Part shown: piece by piece, positions 26,448 to 36,305 of the stretch | How positions within the stretch are numbered: position 1 is the first letter of the stretch | Layout: every line of letters begins with the position of its first letter | Assembly (NCBI GenBank): GCA_030913685.1 | Contig: CP133187.1 | Location: 1,451,501-1,515,500, forward strand | From: Oscillospiraceae bacterium MB24-C1 | GTDB taxonomy: Bacteria; Bacillota; Clostridia; Oscillospirales; Ruminococcaceae | Length of the DNA stretch: 64,000 nt | Direction: 5' to 3' | Notes under the pieces: model-generated | What the model saw: only the letters and a program-made list of their open reading frames with translations | Database searches by the model: none | What the model was told of the DNA's origin: nothing | Position numbers and translations under genes: made by a program

Positions 26448-27437
26448 TTACTTTGCAAATCCAGGGCCGGTCTTTGCGTCTCTCATCGTTGCCTGAATAA
26501 ACGAAATTGAGTCTTTTAGTTTTTCAATTTCCCATGGGTTTAGTTTGACAGGCAACTGCTTTAAAATGCCTTCGCGCCCAATTATGCAGGGCATGCTCAA
26601 CGCCACGTCACCGTCATGACCATATTGGCCGCGCAGCGTGGTGGAAGCCGGATATACGCTTCTCTCGTCCAGCAAAACGGCCTTTGCCATGGTGATGGCT
26701 GACTGCGCAACACCGGCATTGGTCCATCCCTTACCATTGAGCACGTTATAAGCGGCGCTCACCACTAGTGATTTTACCCGCTCGGGATTTTTAATGTCTT
26801 CTGCCGTTTCAAAATACTGATCTAATTCATCAAACGGAATGCCGGAAACGTTTAAATGGCTCAAAACAGGGAATGCCGTACCGCCATGTTCGCCCATCAT
26901 ATAGCCAGCCACCGATTTCGGGTCGATTTTGTAGGTATCGGCAACCAGCTTGCGAAGGCGTGCGGAATCAAGCATCGTGCCGGTTCCGAAAACCCGCCCG
27001 GCCGGGTAACCAAATTCATTTTCGGCAATGTAAACCATCGTATCTAGCGGATTTGTGATCAGGATGACGATGGCTTCTTTCGTATATTTTGTGATGCCCG
27101 CCATCACCTCGCGAATGACCTCGCAGTTCGTTGTTGTGAGCAGCGCACGATCCGGTTCGCCTTTTGGGTCATTCGGGTTAGGAATGATGCTGGGGCCGGC
27201 AGCTACGATAATCACATCGGCATCGGTGCACTGTTCATAGCCCCCGCTTTTGACATCAACATTATTCATATAGGTTAGAGCCGTTGCCTGCGCCTGATCG
27301 AGCGCTTCACCGTAGGCGACGTTTTCTAAAATATCAATAACACCGATTTGCGCAAACAAACCGGTTTTCATCGCGTCCGCCAAAACGTATGAACCAACAT
27401 GACCAACACCGACAACGACCAGCTTATTTCTGTGCAT
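26448..27437 (-). CDS. L-lactate/L-2-hydroxyacid dehydrogenase family enzyme
   Basis: 329 aa from ATG 27437 (MHRNKLVVVGVGHVGSYV), with SD GGAGAT. Rossmann GVGHVG, NAD contact VIIVAAGP, the NPLD motif (ITNPLDTMVYIAE), GTMLDSARLR with the family Asp/Arg, and the catalytic histidine in GYMMGEHGGTAFPVLS. The substrate-specificity loop is NPNDPKGEPDRALLTTTN, unlike the KPGETR loop of standard LDHs, so lactate specificity is not certain; a 2-oxo-acid of another size is possible. No operon partner. Confidence 0.82.
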   Translation of the reverse strand: MHRNKLVVVGVGHVGSYVLADAMKTGLFAQIGVIDILENVAYGEALDQAQATALTYMNNVDVKSGGYEQCTDADVIIVAAGPSIIPNPNDPKGEPDRALLTTTNCEVIREVMAGITKYTKEAIVILITNPLDTMVYIAENEFGYPAGRVFGTGTMLDSARLRKLVADTYKIDPKSVAGYMMGEHGGTAFPVLSHLNVSGIPFDELDQYFETAEDIKNPERVKSLVVSAAYNVLNGKGWTNAGVAQSAITMAKAVLLDERSVYPASTTLRGQYGHDGDVALSMPCIIGREGILKQLPVKLNPWEIEKLKDSISFIQATMRDAKTGPGFAK

Positions 27438-27681
27438 AGACCCATCTCCTAAAAATATCATATTGCAAACAGACTTTCTGTCGCTTTATATATCACCTTT
27501 GCTATTGAAAGGCGTAATAATCATTATTGTAACGGCATTCAAGCTTGCGGGAGAGCTGCTCGGATCAAGCCCGCCACCGCAATTAGCTATCCCATTTTGA
27601 AGTGCTAACGTTATCATAATGTGTGAGACCCGGCTTTGTCAATGCCGATGAATCCGGTTGGTAGCAAAGCGGCTTTCACCG

Positions 27682-27710
27682 TTGTATTTTTAAGATAATA
27701 ACGTTATAAT
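27682..27710 (+). promoter_or_regulatory. Sigma-A promoter of yifB
   Basis: TTGTAT, 17 bp, TATAAT (27705-27710), ~25 bp upstream of the SD GGGAGG. Confidence 0.7.
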
Positions 27711-27741
27711 AAAAACACTTGAAGTCAAGGGAGGATCCGGC

Positions 27742-29271
27742 ATGCTCGCAAAGGTGCATAGCTTTGGACTTAATGGCATTGACGCTTATCTTGTAACGGT
27801 GGAAGCCGACCTTTCGCGCGGGTTACCTGCTTTTGAGGTTGTCGGTCTGCCTGATGCCGCGGTGAAAGAAGCCCGTGACCGAGTGCGCTCGGCGATTAAA
27901 AACGCCGGGATGCAGTTTCCAACTTCACGAATTGTTTTAAATTTGGCCCCTGCAGACACGAAGAAGAGCGGCACCGCTTATGACCTCGCCATTTTTCTCG
28001 CGCTGCTCAATGCCTCCGGGGCACTTGAGGCCGACTTAAGCGGCATAGGCTTTCTCGGTGAATTGTCGCTAGGTGGCGAGCTTCGGCCGCTTTCTGGCGT
28101 GCTGCCGATGATTCTAAGTGCTAGGTCGCTGGGGCTGCGTCAGGTCATTATTCCGTTTGACAACGCAGCGGAAGGGGCTATCGCACAGGATATTGAAGTG
28201 TATGCCGCAAAAAATGTCACTGAGGTTTTAAAGCATCTGCGAAAAGAAACACAACTGCCGCTGTGCACCGCCCTGGATTTCTCCACCCAGCCTTTATCCG
28301 GTCCCATCCCGGATTATGCCGAGGTGCGCGGTCAATATGAGGCTAAACGCGCGTTGACCGTAGCGGCGGCGGGACTGCATAACCTTTTGCTCATTGGGCC
28401 GCCCGGCTCTGGCAAGAGCATGCTGGCGCGTCGGCTACCCTCGATCCTGCCCGACATGACCTATGATGAGCAGGTGGCAGTCACCAAGCTGCATTCGGTT
28501 GCCGGTACGCTGCCAAAGGGCATGGGGCTAGTGCAGGAGCGGCCGTTTCGTTCGCCGCACCACTCGGTTTCGGCGGCGGGTATGACCGGCGGTGGCAGTG
28601 TACCAAAGCCCGGCGAAGTATCGCTCTCACACAACGGCGTACTTTTTTTGGACGAGCTACCGGAGTTTTTGCGACCCGTCATGGAAGGGTTGCGCCAGCC
28701 GCTGGAAGATCACGAAGTGACCATCTCGCGCGTGGGTGCCCGCATCACCTACCCCAGCCAGTTTATGCTGGTCGCCGCTATGAACCCCTGCCCTTGCGGA
28801 TTTTATGGGCATCCAACCAAACCGTGCAACTGCACCCCTGCCGCCATCAGTCGCTATCTCGGCAAAGTAAGCGGCCCGCTTTTAGACCGCATCGACATTC
28901 ACCTTGAGGTACCTGCCATTGACTACGAAAGTCTGACCGGTAAAGCGCCGGGTGAAAGCTCCGCCATGCTGCGACAGCGGGTGGCCGGTGCCAGACGCCG
29001 CCAGCTTGACCGATTTGAAGGCCGAGGCATCACCTCAAACTGTGCCATTCCGCGTGCGATGCTTGAGGAGTTTTGCCCACTCACTCAGGATGCCGAGCAG
29101 CTATTGAAGGTTGCATTTGAACGGCTTGGCCTCTCGGCGCGCGGGTATGACCGCATTTTAAAGGTGTCACGCACTATCGCCGATCTGGATAACTGCGAAA
29201 CCATAGACGCCAGCCATGTTTCCGAGGCCATCCAGTACCGCACACTGGACAGAAAATATTGGAACCGTTAA
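27742..29271 (+). CDS. YifB/ComM family Mg-chelatase-like ATPase
   Basis: 509 aa. N-terminal Lon-protease-like domain (EVVGLPDAAVKEARDRVRSA, LAPADTKKSGTAYDL), then an AAA+ Mg-chelatase domain: Walker A GPPGSGKSMLARR, the HHSVSAAGMTGGG insert, Walker B VLFLDELPEF. A zinc-like CPCGFYGHPTKPCNC and a C-terminal Mg_chelatase_C (YDRILKVSRTIADL) follow. In Haemophilus/Vibrio ComM is a helicase aiding branch migration in natural transformation. The role in Clostridia is not shown here. Followed 25 bp later by a YcxB-like gene. Confidence 0.94.
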   Translation: MLAKVHSFGLNGIDAYLVTVEADLSRGLPAFEVVGLPDAAVKEARDRVRSAIKNAGMQFPTSRIVLNLAPADTKKSGTAYDLAIFLALLNASGALEADLSGIGFLGELSLGGELRPLSGVLPMILSARSLGLRQVIIPFDNAAEGAIAQDIEVYAAKNVTEVLKHLRKETQLPLCTALDFSTQPLSGPIPDYAEVRGQYEAKRALTVAAAGLHNLLLIGPPGSGKSMLARRLPSILPDMTYDEQVAVTKLHSVAGTLPKGMGLVQERPFRSPHHSVSAAGMTGGGSVPKPGEVSLSHNGVLFLDELPEFLRPVMEGLRQPLEDHEVTISRVGARITYPSQFMLVAAMNPCPCGFYGHPTKPCNCTPAAISRYLGKVSGPLLDRIDIHLEVPAIDYESLTGKAPGESSAMLRQRVAGARRRQLDRFEGRGITSNCAIPRAMLEEFCPLTQDAEQLLKVAFERLGLSARGYDRILKVSRTIADLDNCETIDASHVSEAIQYRTLDRKYWNR

Positions 29272-29296
29272 AAGAAAGTAATAAGGAGCCTACCAT

Positions 29297-29887
29297 ATGA
29301 ACGACCTCGTCTTTACCTATGCCCCTTCAATAGCCAATTACCGATCGGCGGTTTATTTTGCGGCTGTTACCCGGCACCGCATTGGTTTTCGTATTTTTGC
29401 ACTTTCAGCCATTGTTGCCGCCATCTGTACAGCTGGATCCTACCTCGGGTTAATGCCGGTATTTATGCTGCCAGCCTATATTTTCCTTGGCTATCTGGTT
29501 TGGGCCATCATTCTCTGCGCGCAGATTGAATACGGTATTTTGAAGTATTCAAAGAATAAAGAAAGCATACTGTCCAAAGACATTACCTTGACCTTTGCGC
29601 GCGGCACCCTTAAAATCGACACGCCACACAATGGCAAAAGCTCGACCATAAAGCTTTCTGATATGTTTTTGGGATTTGAGCTGAGCAACATGTTTTTGCT
29701 TTATCTCGATGGTGCGCAGTCAATTATGCTACCGCACCGGGCCATCACCCCACAGCAGCGCGCCGAGGTGCGCGAGCTTTTGCAGGATAATCTACATGAC
29801 CGCTTTTCCACGCGGTTTGGCTATGGTGCAACAGCGGCAAAAATTAAGCTGAAACCTTTAAACGGAAAAAAACGCGGATTTTTTTAA
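29297..29887 (+). CDS. YcxB-like membrane protein, function unknown
   Basis: 196 aa. Two hydrophobic segments (~33-52 and ~54-75), then a soluble C-terminal domain with LTFARGTLKIDTPHN, LSDMFLGFELSNMFLLYLDGAQSIMLPHRAITPQQRAEV. That pattern resembles the YcxB family. SD AAGGAGCC precedes ATG. It is 25 bp after yifB and ends at a shared bidirectional terminator. No function is known. Confidence 0.65.
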   Translation: MNDLVFTYAPSIANYRSAVYFAAVTRHRIGFRIFALSAIVAAICTAGSYLGLMPVFMLPAYIFLGYLVWAIILCAQIEYGILKYSKNKESILSKDITLTFARGTLKIDTPHNGKSSTIKLSDMFLGFELSNMFLLYLDGAQSIMLPHRAITPQQRAEVRELLQDNLHDRFSTRFGYGATAAKIKLKPLNGKKRGFF

Positions 29888-29897
29888 TAAAATGATT

Positions 29898-29943
29898 AAA
29901 AAGCGCTTAAGGCGGAGGTATTATAACCGCTTCAAGCGCTTTT
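29898..29943. terminator. Bidirectional terminator between convergent genes
   Basis: AAAGCGCTTAAGGCGG / CCGCTTCAAGCGCTTTT stem with A-tract left and T-tract right. Confidence 0.8.
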
Positions 29944-29945
29944 AA

Positions 29946-30578
29946 CTATTTAATTGTGAAATTGCCCGTTATTTCAAAATGAGAATCCATTCCCTCAACC
30001 CGTGGGTAGATGTTTTTTAGAAGGCGGTATTCTCCGGGCTGCAATGCTGTGGTAAATTCATCCTGATAAATTACAAAATCGAGCGGCGCGTCCCCCTGCG
30101 GTTCGACAAGGCAGGCCCATTCGAGCCACATGCGCTCCTTGCCCTCTTCATTTTGAAGATCAATCCATTCGTTATTTATATAATATTGAAAAGTATAATC
30201 TGCGCCGAAAGAGATCTGATAGGAGCTGTTATTGACGATCGTGGTGGTCGCTGCTTCGCCGAATTTTACTTCCGTTGGCATGCGCAAAACCACACTGGAG
30301 CTGTCGGCTTTAATGATCTGGGCAGGTGACTGCTGTGAGGATACATCAGATGTGACAGGCAGGTTTTCTTCCGGTTCAGAAATACTGGACGCAGGCTCCT
30401 GCGCCGACGTGTCGTTTCCACGAGTAGGCAGTTCTACCGCGCTGCTGGGATCTTCTGTCACACTACTAGGCACATTTTTAACACCGCTATCAGTCACAGG
30501 AGCACTTACATCTTGTGCACAAGCGGCAACCCCTACGACAACCAGCAAGAACATCATTATTATGCAAAGCTTTTTCAT
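29946..30578 (-). CDS. Lipoprotein with Ig-like C-terminal domain
   Basis: 210 aa from ATG 30578 (MKKLCIIMMFLLVVVGVAAC) with SD AAGGAGAAGG. Lipobox VAAC, then a Ser/Pro/Glu-rich low-complexity linker (~25-90), then a ~115-residue beta-rich domain: VVLRMPTEVKFGEAATTTIVN, FQYYINNEWIDLQ, LQPGEYRLLKNIYPRVEG. This is like Ig-like domains of other Firmicute surface lipoproteins. Function unknown. Confidence 0.7.
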   Translation of the reverse strand: MKKLCIIMMFLLVVVGVAACAQDVSAPVTDSGVKNVPSSVTEDPSSAVELPTRGNDTSAQEPASSISEPEENLPVTSDVSSQQSPAQIIKADSSSVVLRMPTEVKFGEAATTTIVNNSSYQISFGADYTFQYYINNEWIDLQNEEGKERMWLEWACLVEPQGDAPLDFVIYQDEFTTALQPGEYRLLKNIYPRVEGMDSHFEITGNFTIK

Positions 30579-30681
30579 AACCCTTCTCCTTTTAATAAAA
30601 TTGGTACCACTGTGGGGCAATAAGCTAAACTTAACTGGTCAAAGCTATACATCGCCACATGAGGCATCATTCAAAACATAT

Positions 30682-31452
30682 TTAAAAGCCACCAACTGCT
30701 TTTACCCCACCGATGACTGATTCCGCTGTCGCCAGAAAAGTGTCGCTGTCAATCTCGGGGAACCACAAAATAAAATCGTAGCCGTCGCGCTGCCAACGGG
30801 CGAGCGCTTTGCCGTTTTCTGTAGACGAAAGCTCCGCCGTCACATCTCCGAACCGCTTAAATGTCTGTGTATCAAAGCTTACGCCATATAACCCACTGAT
30901 ATCTTCGCCGGTATTTTTCGCACAGCGTAGCATGCCCTCCACGCCATCGGCTGTACGCACATCAAGCTGCGCGACCTTTCCCGAAATCAACCAGACGCCG
31001 TCCGTACTGATTGTTTCAGGCATCCCTTCCAAAGCAAAGCCTGCGACAAACCTAAAATCTGGCGTGTCAAACGCAATCATCGGATTCGGCAGTTGAGCCT
31101 GATTAAGGTGCGCCACCAGTTTAGAACAACCGTAAATCTGAGCCGGATAGCTCAAAGCAATTGGGCCGCTATAAGTGATATCCACCCTTAACCCCACCGC
31201 AAGCGATGGCACTGAAAGAACATTGCCCTTGGCATCGGTGATCTCGGCGTCGGTAAGTCCTATCGAAATAAGATCGGCGCTTTTGCGCTCTGATGTTTCT
31301 TCAGCGGGGCGCACCAACACCGATGTTTCGTCCACCCGCATAACCGTGGCAGAAAAAGTGGCTTTATCATCCTTTTGATGACAGCCCAGCAGCAAAAACG
31401 TGGCAAGCATCACTAAAACCACTGCCACAATGGGCTTTTTAATGGGTCTCAT
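30682..31452 (-). CDS. Hypothetical lipoprotein
   Basis: 256 aa. Signal peptide with lipobox LLLGC (MRPIKKPIVAVVLVMLATFLLLGC). The first half (~35-115) looks like a small beta-barrel (VMRVDETSVLVRPAEETSER, GLRVDITYSGPIALSYPAQI), as in DUF3221-type lipoproteins. The second half holds GVWLISGKVAQLDVRTADGVEGMLRC and YDFILWFPEIDSDTFLATAE. No known function. Same strand as the preceding Ig-like lipoprotein gene. Confidence 0.65.
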   Translation of the reverse strand: MRPIKKPIVAVVLVMLATFLLLGCHQKDDKATFSATVMRVDETSVLVRPAEETSERKSADLISIGLTDAEITDAKGNVLSVPSLAVGLRVDITYSGPIALSYPAQIYGCSKLVAHLNQAQLPNPMIAFDTPDFRFVAGFALEGMPETISTDGVWLISGKVAQLDVRTADGVEGMLRCAKNTGEDISGLYGVSFDTQTFKRFGDVTAELSSTENGKALARWQRDGYDFILWFPEIDSDTFLATAESVIGGVKAVGGF

Positions 31453-31546
31453 TCGTTAAAATCCTCTTTTCAAGCTGTTATATTCGCTGCTTTATCAGTG
31501 CTGAAATTCCATATAAATATTGCATAGGTTGGATAGATTATGCTAA

Positions 31547-31589
31547 AAAGCCGCCGGATAAGGAAAGTTATTCCTTATCCGGCGGCTTT
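31547..31589. terminator. Terminator of thrS
   Basis: AAAGCCGCCGGATAAGG / CCTTATCCGGCGGCTTT, a 17-bp perfect stem; flanks allow termination in both directions. Confidence 0.9.
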
Positions 31590-31599
31590 ATTCTTGAGT

Positions 31600-33537
31600 T
31601 TATTTTGCCTTAGATTCCACCTCAGCAACGGCGGCCGAGATAAATTCCTCAACCGGCATGGTGCCTTTGTCACCCTCCTTGCGGGAACGTACTGCCACGC
31701 CACCGGCTTCAATCTCTTTCTCGCCGATAACCAGCATGTAGGGGATCTTCTCTAGCTGGGCTTCGCGGATCTTATAGCCGATCTTCTCACGGCGCTCGTC
31801 GACCGTTACGCGCAACCCCTTAGCGCGTAGTTTTTTGGCCACATCATTGGCATAAGCGCTTTGATTATCACCAATGGGCAGGATGCGAATCTGTTCGGGC
31901 GAAAGCCACATTGGAAGCGCGCCGGCATATTTTTCAAGCAGCAACGCAATGGTGCGCTCGTAGCAGCCCAACGAAGTGCGGTGAATGATATAGGGGTATT
32001 TCTTTTCGCCGTCGGCGTCGATATAGGTCATATTGAACTGGCGCGCCAGCATAAGGTCTATCTGGACGGTGCAGAGCGTATCCTCTTTGCCGTGCACGTT
32101 TTTGATCTGAACATCGAGCTTGGGGCCGTAAAATGCCGCTTCGCCAACCGCTTCGGTATACTTCATTCCCATATGGTCAAGAATACCGCGCATCAGCCCC
32201 TCAGACTCGTTCCACATCTCAGGCGTTCCGATATATTTTTCGGTGTCGTTCGGATCCCATTTAGAAAGACGATAGGTTAAATCGTCGATCAAGCCAATAT
32301 CAGTCATGATCTCCTGAATCAGCCGAACGCAGGAGCGGAATTCCTCCTCAAGCTGCTCGGGGCGAAGAACCAGATGTCCTTCAGAAATGGTAAACTGTCG
32401 TACACGAATCAGACCGTGCATCTCACCAGAGGCTTCGTTTCTAAACAGTGTCGAAGTCTCGCCATAGCGAATGGGTAAGTCACGGTAAGAGTGCATATCA
32501 TTGAGGTAAACCTGATACTGAAACGGGCAGGTCATGGGGCGCAGCGCGAATACTTCCTTATCCTTCTCCTCGTCACCCAACACAAACATGCCATCCTTGT
32601 AATGATCCCAGTGGCCTGAGAGCTTATACAGGTCGGACTTTGCCATCAGCGGCGTGCGAGTCATCACATAGCCGTATTCATATTCCTCTTTATCCTGTAC
32701 ATAGCGGTTTAAAATCTGGAACAGCTTAGCACCCTTGGGCATCAGATGTGGCAGGCCTTGACCGACATAGTCGGAAGTGCAGAAATATTTGAGCTGTCGG
32801 CCGATGATGTTGTGATCGCGCTTTTTTGCTTCCTCAACGGCGGCGAGGTACGCCTCAAGTGCGCTCTTTTTCGGGAAAGCCGTACCATAAACACGACAGA
32901 GCATTTTGTTTTTCTCACTACCACGCCAGTAGGCACCCGTACAGGCAGTTAGCTTGATGGCCTTGACCGGGCCGGTGCTCATCAGGTGGGGGCCAGCGCA
33001 GAGATCGACAAAATCGCCCTGCACATAGAAGCTGATCTTCTCACCCTTACCGGCGTGCTCATTGATCAACTCAACCTTATAAGGCTGGTCTTTCATCTTT
33101 TCCAACGCATCGGGTACATCTAACTCTAGCTTTTCAAGCGGAATATCTTCTTTGACGATTTTGGCCATCTCGGCCTCAATTGCAGAAAGTTGTTCCGGCG
33201 TAAAAGAAGTCGGCACGTCAAAATCGTAGTAAAAGCCGTTGTCAACCGCGGGGCCGATGGCAAACTTCGCCCCGGGGAACAGCCTTTGAACCGCCTGTGC
33301 CAGAATGTGTGACGCAGTATGCCAGAACGCCTTTTTACCATCTACATCATCAAAGGTCAATATTTCCACCGAGCAATCGGCCACAACGGGGGTACGCAGG
33401 TCGCAAACCTTTCCATCAACTTTTGCTGCACAGGCCGCCTTAGCCAAGCCTGCACCAAGCGCAGCCGCTATCTGGGCTATGGTCGTTCCCTGGTCAAACT
33501 CTTTTACAACATCGCCTTTTAAAGAAATCTTTACCAT
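31600..33537 (-). CDS. thrS: Threonyl-tRNA synthetase
   Basis: 645 aa, full length. N-terminal TGS domain (MVKISLKGDVVKEFDQGTT), editing domain (HTASHILAQAVQRLFP with the HxxxH zinc motif; THRS second additional domain around AYWRGSEKNKMLCRVYG), class II catalytic core with motif 2 (FRNEASGEMHGLIRVRQFT), zinc ligands near MTCPFQYQVY, motif 3 (HRTSLGCYERTIALLLEKY), and an anticodon-binding domain (IRILPIGDNQSAYANDV). It charges tRNA-Thr. Expression is controlled by the upstream T-box leader. Confidence 0.97.
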   Translation of the reverse strand: MVKISLKGDVVKEFDQGTTIAQIAAALGAGLAKAACAAKVDGKVCDLRTPVVADCSVEILTFDDVDGKKAFWHTASHILAQAVQRLFPGAKFAIGPAVDNGFYYDFDVPTSFTPEQLSAIEAEMAKIVKEDIPLEKLELDVPDALEKMKDQPYKVELINEHAGKGEKISFYVQGDFVDLCAGPHLMSTGPVKAIKLTACTGAYWRGSEKNKMLCRVYGTAFPKKSALEAYLAAVEEAKKRDHNIIGRQLKYFCTSDYVGQGLPHLMPKGAKLFQILNRYVQDKEEYEYGYVMTRTPLMAKSDLYKLSGHWDHYKDGMFVLGDEEKDKEVFALRPMTCPFQYQVYLNDMHSYRDLPIRYGETSTLFRNEASGEMHGLIRVRQFTISEGHLVLRPEQLEEEFRSCVRLIQEIMTDIGLIDDLTYRLSKWDPNDTEKYIGTPEMWNESEGLMRGILDHMGMKYTEAVGEAAFYGPKLDVQIKNVHGKEDTLCTVQIDLMLARQFNMTYIDADGEKKYPYIIHRTSLGCYERTIALLLEKYAGALPMWLSPEQIRILPIGDNQSAYANDVAKKLRAKGLRVTVDERREKIGYKIREAQLEKIPYMLVIGEKEIEAGGVAVRSRKEGDKGTMPVEEFISAAVAEVESKAK

Positions 33538-33582
33538 AAATAGTTTTCCTCTCTTTCTCGGTTTTCATCGCTGTCCGAATAC

Positions 33583-33861
33583 AAAAAAGCTCCACCCCAG
33601 CACGGGGTGAAGCATTATAATAGGTAACTCCACGGTTCCACCCGAATTGCATCTACTCGCCCGTCAGGGCAAAAAGACACCACTCTGCCGACTGTTAACG
33701 CTGTCAATGCGGCGAACTTGGGGCCAACGCCTTAATTTCGCACTCAGGGGTGGTAGCACAGTTACAAAAATCCACAAAGACCGCTTTCAGCCCAACGACG
33801 GTCTATCTCTGATATGTTTTTTGTGGGCCTCCCCGTCAAAGGTTTGTTTGGATGAAGCTTT
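33583..33861 (-). promoter_or_regulatory. T-box riboswitch leader of thrS
   Basis: Minus strand. The conserved T-box GCAATTCGGGTGGAACCGTGG lies at about 33630-33650 (given here as core GGTGGAACC). It is followed by the terminator hairpin GCTTCACCCC / GGGGTGGAGC with six U (33583-33613). Upstream is ~200 nt of stem I-III sequence, including the AGACCG/CGGTCT arm. Uncharged tRNA-Thr binding should stabilise the antiterminator and allow thrS transcription. Confidence 0.93.
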
Positions 33862-33867
33862 GCCTTG

Positions 33868-33896
33868 ATACTATCACTGTGTTCTTCGCTTGTCAA
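33868..33896 (-). promoter_or_regulatory. Promoter of the thrS leader
   Basis: Minus strand TTGACA (33891-33896), 17 bp, TAGTAT (33868-33873); start expected near 33861. Confidence 0.8.
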
Positions 33897-34315
33897 CAGA
33901 TTTTCAGCCAATACGTCGCTTTTCCTGCAAAACGCCACCTTCCATACTTAATTCTGGGCGATGTATCGGCATATTTATGGCGGATATAATGTATATTTTG
34001 CCAAACCATGAAATTTGCAAACCGATAAAATCAAAAGATATTTAGAGAGTATTATTTCCCTGGGCGGCAAATCTATTTAGCGCGCTTACAGGCTTTTTTA
34101 TTAGGCTGACTTCAAAAGTAGTCTTTTGTCACCCTTAAATTGATCTTTTTCTCTCTATAACACTTGTTATTATTGTGCAACACGTCATAAAAACAGAGCA
34201 TTTACAAAATATCGCAATCGTCCAGCCGATTAGTTACAGCTTTGTCCGATAGAGTCCGCTTATACCACTTTTTTATATTTTCCTTTGGTTGATCAGGTTT
34301 TGTGTTTAAAATTTC
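33897..34315. other. Gene-free stretch between thrS leader and rny promoter
   Basis: About 420 bp of AT-rich intergenic DNA between divergent transcription units. I see no ORF with an SD, no repeat and no clear hairpin series. Confidence 0.5.
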
Positions 34316-34344
34316 TTGACAGAAATCTAATAAAAATGTAAAAT
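34316..34344 (+). promoter_or_regulatory. Sigma-A promoter of rny
   Basis: TTGACA (34316-34321), 17 bp, TAAAAT (34339-34344), ~60 bp before the SD AAAGGAGG. Confidence 0.8.
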
Positions 34345-34422
34345 ATTTTTGGCTGTTTATACAGTCAGCGCATTACACAGGCGCCCAAAATATAAAAGAG
34401 CGAAAGGAGGATTTTTTATTTC

Positions 34423-35970
34423 ATGTTGCCCTATGTAATATGCGGTTTCATTGCATTTGTAATCGGTGCTGTTATTGCCTTTCCCGCAGGCGTTAATTAT
34501 AGAAAGAATGTAGCAGAAAAGGAACTCGGCACAGCCGAGACTGAAGCAAAACGTATCGTTAGTGAAGCAATAAAATCAGCGGAAAGTAAAAAGAAAGAAG
34601 CCCTTGTCGAAGCTAAAGACGAAATTTTCAAACTCAAAACCGAGGCCGAGCGCGAGATCAAAGAGCGGCGCACCGAGGTTTCGCGGCTGGAGCGCCGCGT
34701 GCAGCACAAGGAGGAGACGATCGACAAGAAGGTCGACAATCTCGATAAGAAAGAAGAAGCCCTTCAGGCCAAACTTAAATCTGCCGAGCAGAAACTTGAG
34801 GAGGCTGAGCTGGTCAAAAAAAGCCAGTTTGAAATGCTGGAGAAAGTCTCCGGGTTTACCATTGAGCAGGCCAAGGACTATCTGCTTAAAAACCTTGAGG
34901 GTGAGCTAACCCACGAAAAGGCTCTGCGAATTTCACAGATGGAGGCTCGTCTGAAAGAGGAAGCCGACGTCAAGGCCCGCAACATCATTTCGCTGGCAAT
35001 TCAGCGTTGCGCGGCAGATCAAGTGGTGGAGACTACTGTATCGGTTGTGCCGCTGCCCTCCGACGAGATGAAAGGTCGCATTATCGGCCGAGAAGGTCGC
35101 AACATTCGTGCGCTTGAGACACTCACCGGCGTCGATCTCATCATTGATGACACGCCCGAGGCCATTACGCTCTCGAGCCACGACCCTGTCAAGCGCGAAA
35201 TCGCGCGTATTGCTCTGGAGCGCCTGATCAACGACGGGCGTATCCATCCCGCCCGTATCGAAGAGATGGTGGACAAGGCACGTAAAGAGGTTGAAACCAA
35301 GATTAAGCAAGATGGCGAACGCGTCGTTCTCGAAACATCCGTTGGTTCGTTGCATCCCGAGCTTGTTCGATTGCTGGGTAGAATGCGTTATCGCTCCAGC
35401 TACGGCCAGAACGTTTTGGTGCATTCCACTGAAGTCGCTTACATCTCTGGCATGATCGCCGCCGAAATCGGTGCCGACGTCACCGTCGCCCGCCGAGCCG
35501 GTCTGCTTCATGACATCGGTAAATCCATGACCCACGAAATTGAAGGCTCCCACGTCGCCATCGGCGTCGACCTTGCCAAGAAATACAAGGAGTCCCCCGA
35601 GGTTATCCACGCAATTGAGGCGCATCACAACGATGTTGAGCCGCGCACCGTGATCGCTTGTATTGTACAGGCGGCCGACGCCATCTCAGCTGCGCGCCCC
35701 GGCGCACGCCGCGAAAACCTCGAAAATTATGTCAAGCGTCTTGAAAAGCTTGAGGAAATTGCAACTTCCTTCAACGGTGTTGAAAAATGTTATGCCGTCC
35801 AAGCAGGACGCGAAGTGCGCGTGATGCTCAAGCCCGAGGTTGTGGATGACGATGGCATGATCATTATCGCTCGTGACATTGTCAAAAAAATCGAAGAAGA
35901 GTTGGACTATCCGGGCCAAATCAAGGTGCATGTCGTTCGCGAGACCCGCGCAATTGAATACGCGAAATAG
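34423..35970 (+). CDS. rny: Ribonuclease Y
   Basis: 515 aa, close to the usual ~520. N-terminal membrane anchor ([17 protein letters not shown]). Long charged coiled coil (~25-190). KH domain ([22 protein letters not shown]). HD domain ([32 protein letters not shown]). C-terminal region ending [16 protein letters not shown]. This membrane-bound endonuclease starts bulk mRNA decay in Firmicutes. Monocistronic, with promoter and terminator. Confidence 0.97.
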   Translation: MLPYVICGFIAFVIGAVIAFPAGVNYRKNVAEKELGTAETEAKRIVSEAIKSAESKKKEALVEAKDEIFKLKTEAEREIKERRTEVSRLERRVQHKEETIDKKVDNLDKKEEALQAKLKSAEQKLEEAELVKKSQFEMLEKVSGFTIEQAKDYLLKNLEGELTHEKALRISQMEARLKEEADVKARNIISLAIQRCAADQVVETTVSVVPLPSDEMKGRIIGREGRNIRALETLTGVDLIIDDTPEAITLSSHDPVKREIARIALERLINDGRIHPARIEEMVDKARKEVETKIKQDGERVVLETSVGSLHPELVRLLGRMRYRSSYGQNVLVHSTEVAYISGMIAAEIGADVTVARRAGLLHDIGKSMTHEIEGSHVAIGVDLAKKYKESPEVIHAIEAHHNDVEPRTVIACIVQAADAISAARPGARRENLENYVKRLEKLEEIATSFNGVEKCYAVQAGREVRVMLKPEVVDDDGMIIIARDIVKKIEEELDYPGQIKVHVVRETRAIEYAK

Positions 35971-35988
35971 TAATATCCTAACCTTTAC

Positions 35989-36020
35989 CGACGGGCGAAT
36001 TTATCGCCCGTCGATTTTTT
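35989..36020 (+). terminator. Terminator of rny
   Basis: CGACGGGCGA / TCGCCCGTCG with loop ATTTA, then ATTTTTT. Confidence 0.9.
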
Positions 36021-36208
36021 AAGACTATTCTTACTGTAAAATAACTGGCTAATCGCTATGACCAATACCAATCATTACATTTACATTTTTGATAAACAGC
36101 ATTTTTCCTTCTCGAAATAAAATTTCTATCCCCCAGAGCTTTGTTACCAGTTTGTAATTATGTGGCCTTATTTTTCTCAAATTACTTACAATTTTCATTA
36201 AAAAGGTA

Positions 36209-36237
36209 TTGCAATTGGAAAATGTGTGTGTTATACT
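36209..36237 (+). promoter_or_regulatory. Promoter of secreted protein gene 1
   Basis: TTGCAA (36209-36214), 17 bp, TATACT (36232-36237). The predicted transcript start (~36244) lies only a few nt before the leader hairpin, which would sit at the very 5' end of the mRNA. Confidence 0.75.
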
Positions 36238-36248
36238 TCTTACAAGAA

Positions 36249-36280
36249 CTGGTGCTTGGGTTGGAGAGCCCCGGCATCAG
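36249..36280 (+). promoter_or_regulatory. 5' leader hairpin with octaloop UUGGAGAG (gene 1)
   Basis: Stem CTGGTGCTTGGG / CCCCGGCATCAG: 12 positions, one mismatch, two G-U pairs. The loop TTGGAGAG is at 36261-36268. The same loop recurs in the leader of the paralog at 38517-38524 on a different stem. Loop residues UGGAGAG are complementary to the terminator loop CUCUCCA at 37610-37616. Confidence 0.65.
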
Positions 36281-36305
36281 AAAAATTTAAGGAGGATTTC
36301 ATTTT

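Noticed and set aside
34933-35628. 231-codon minus-strand frame inside rny
   Set aside because: Antisense shadow of RNase Y; no SD and no motifs.
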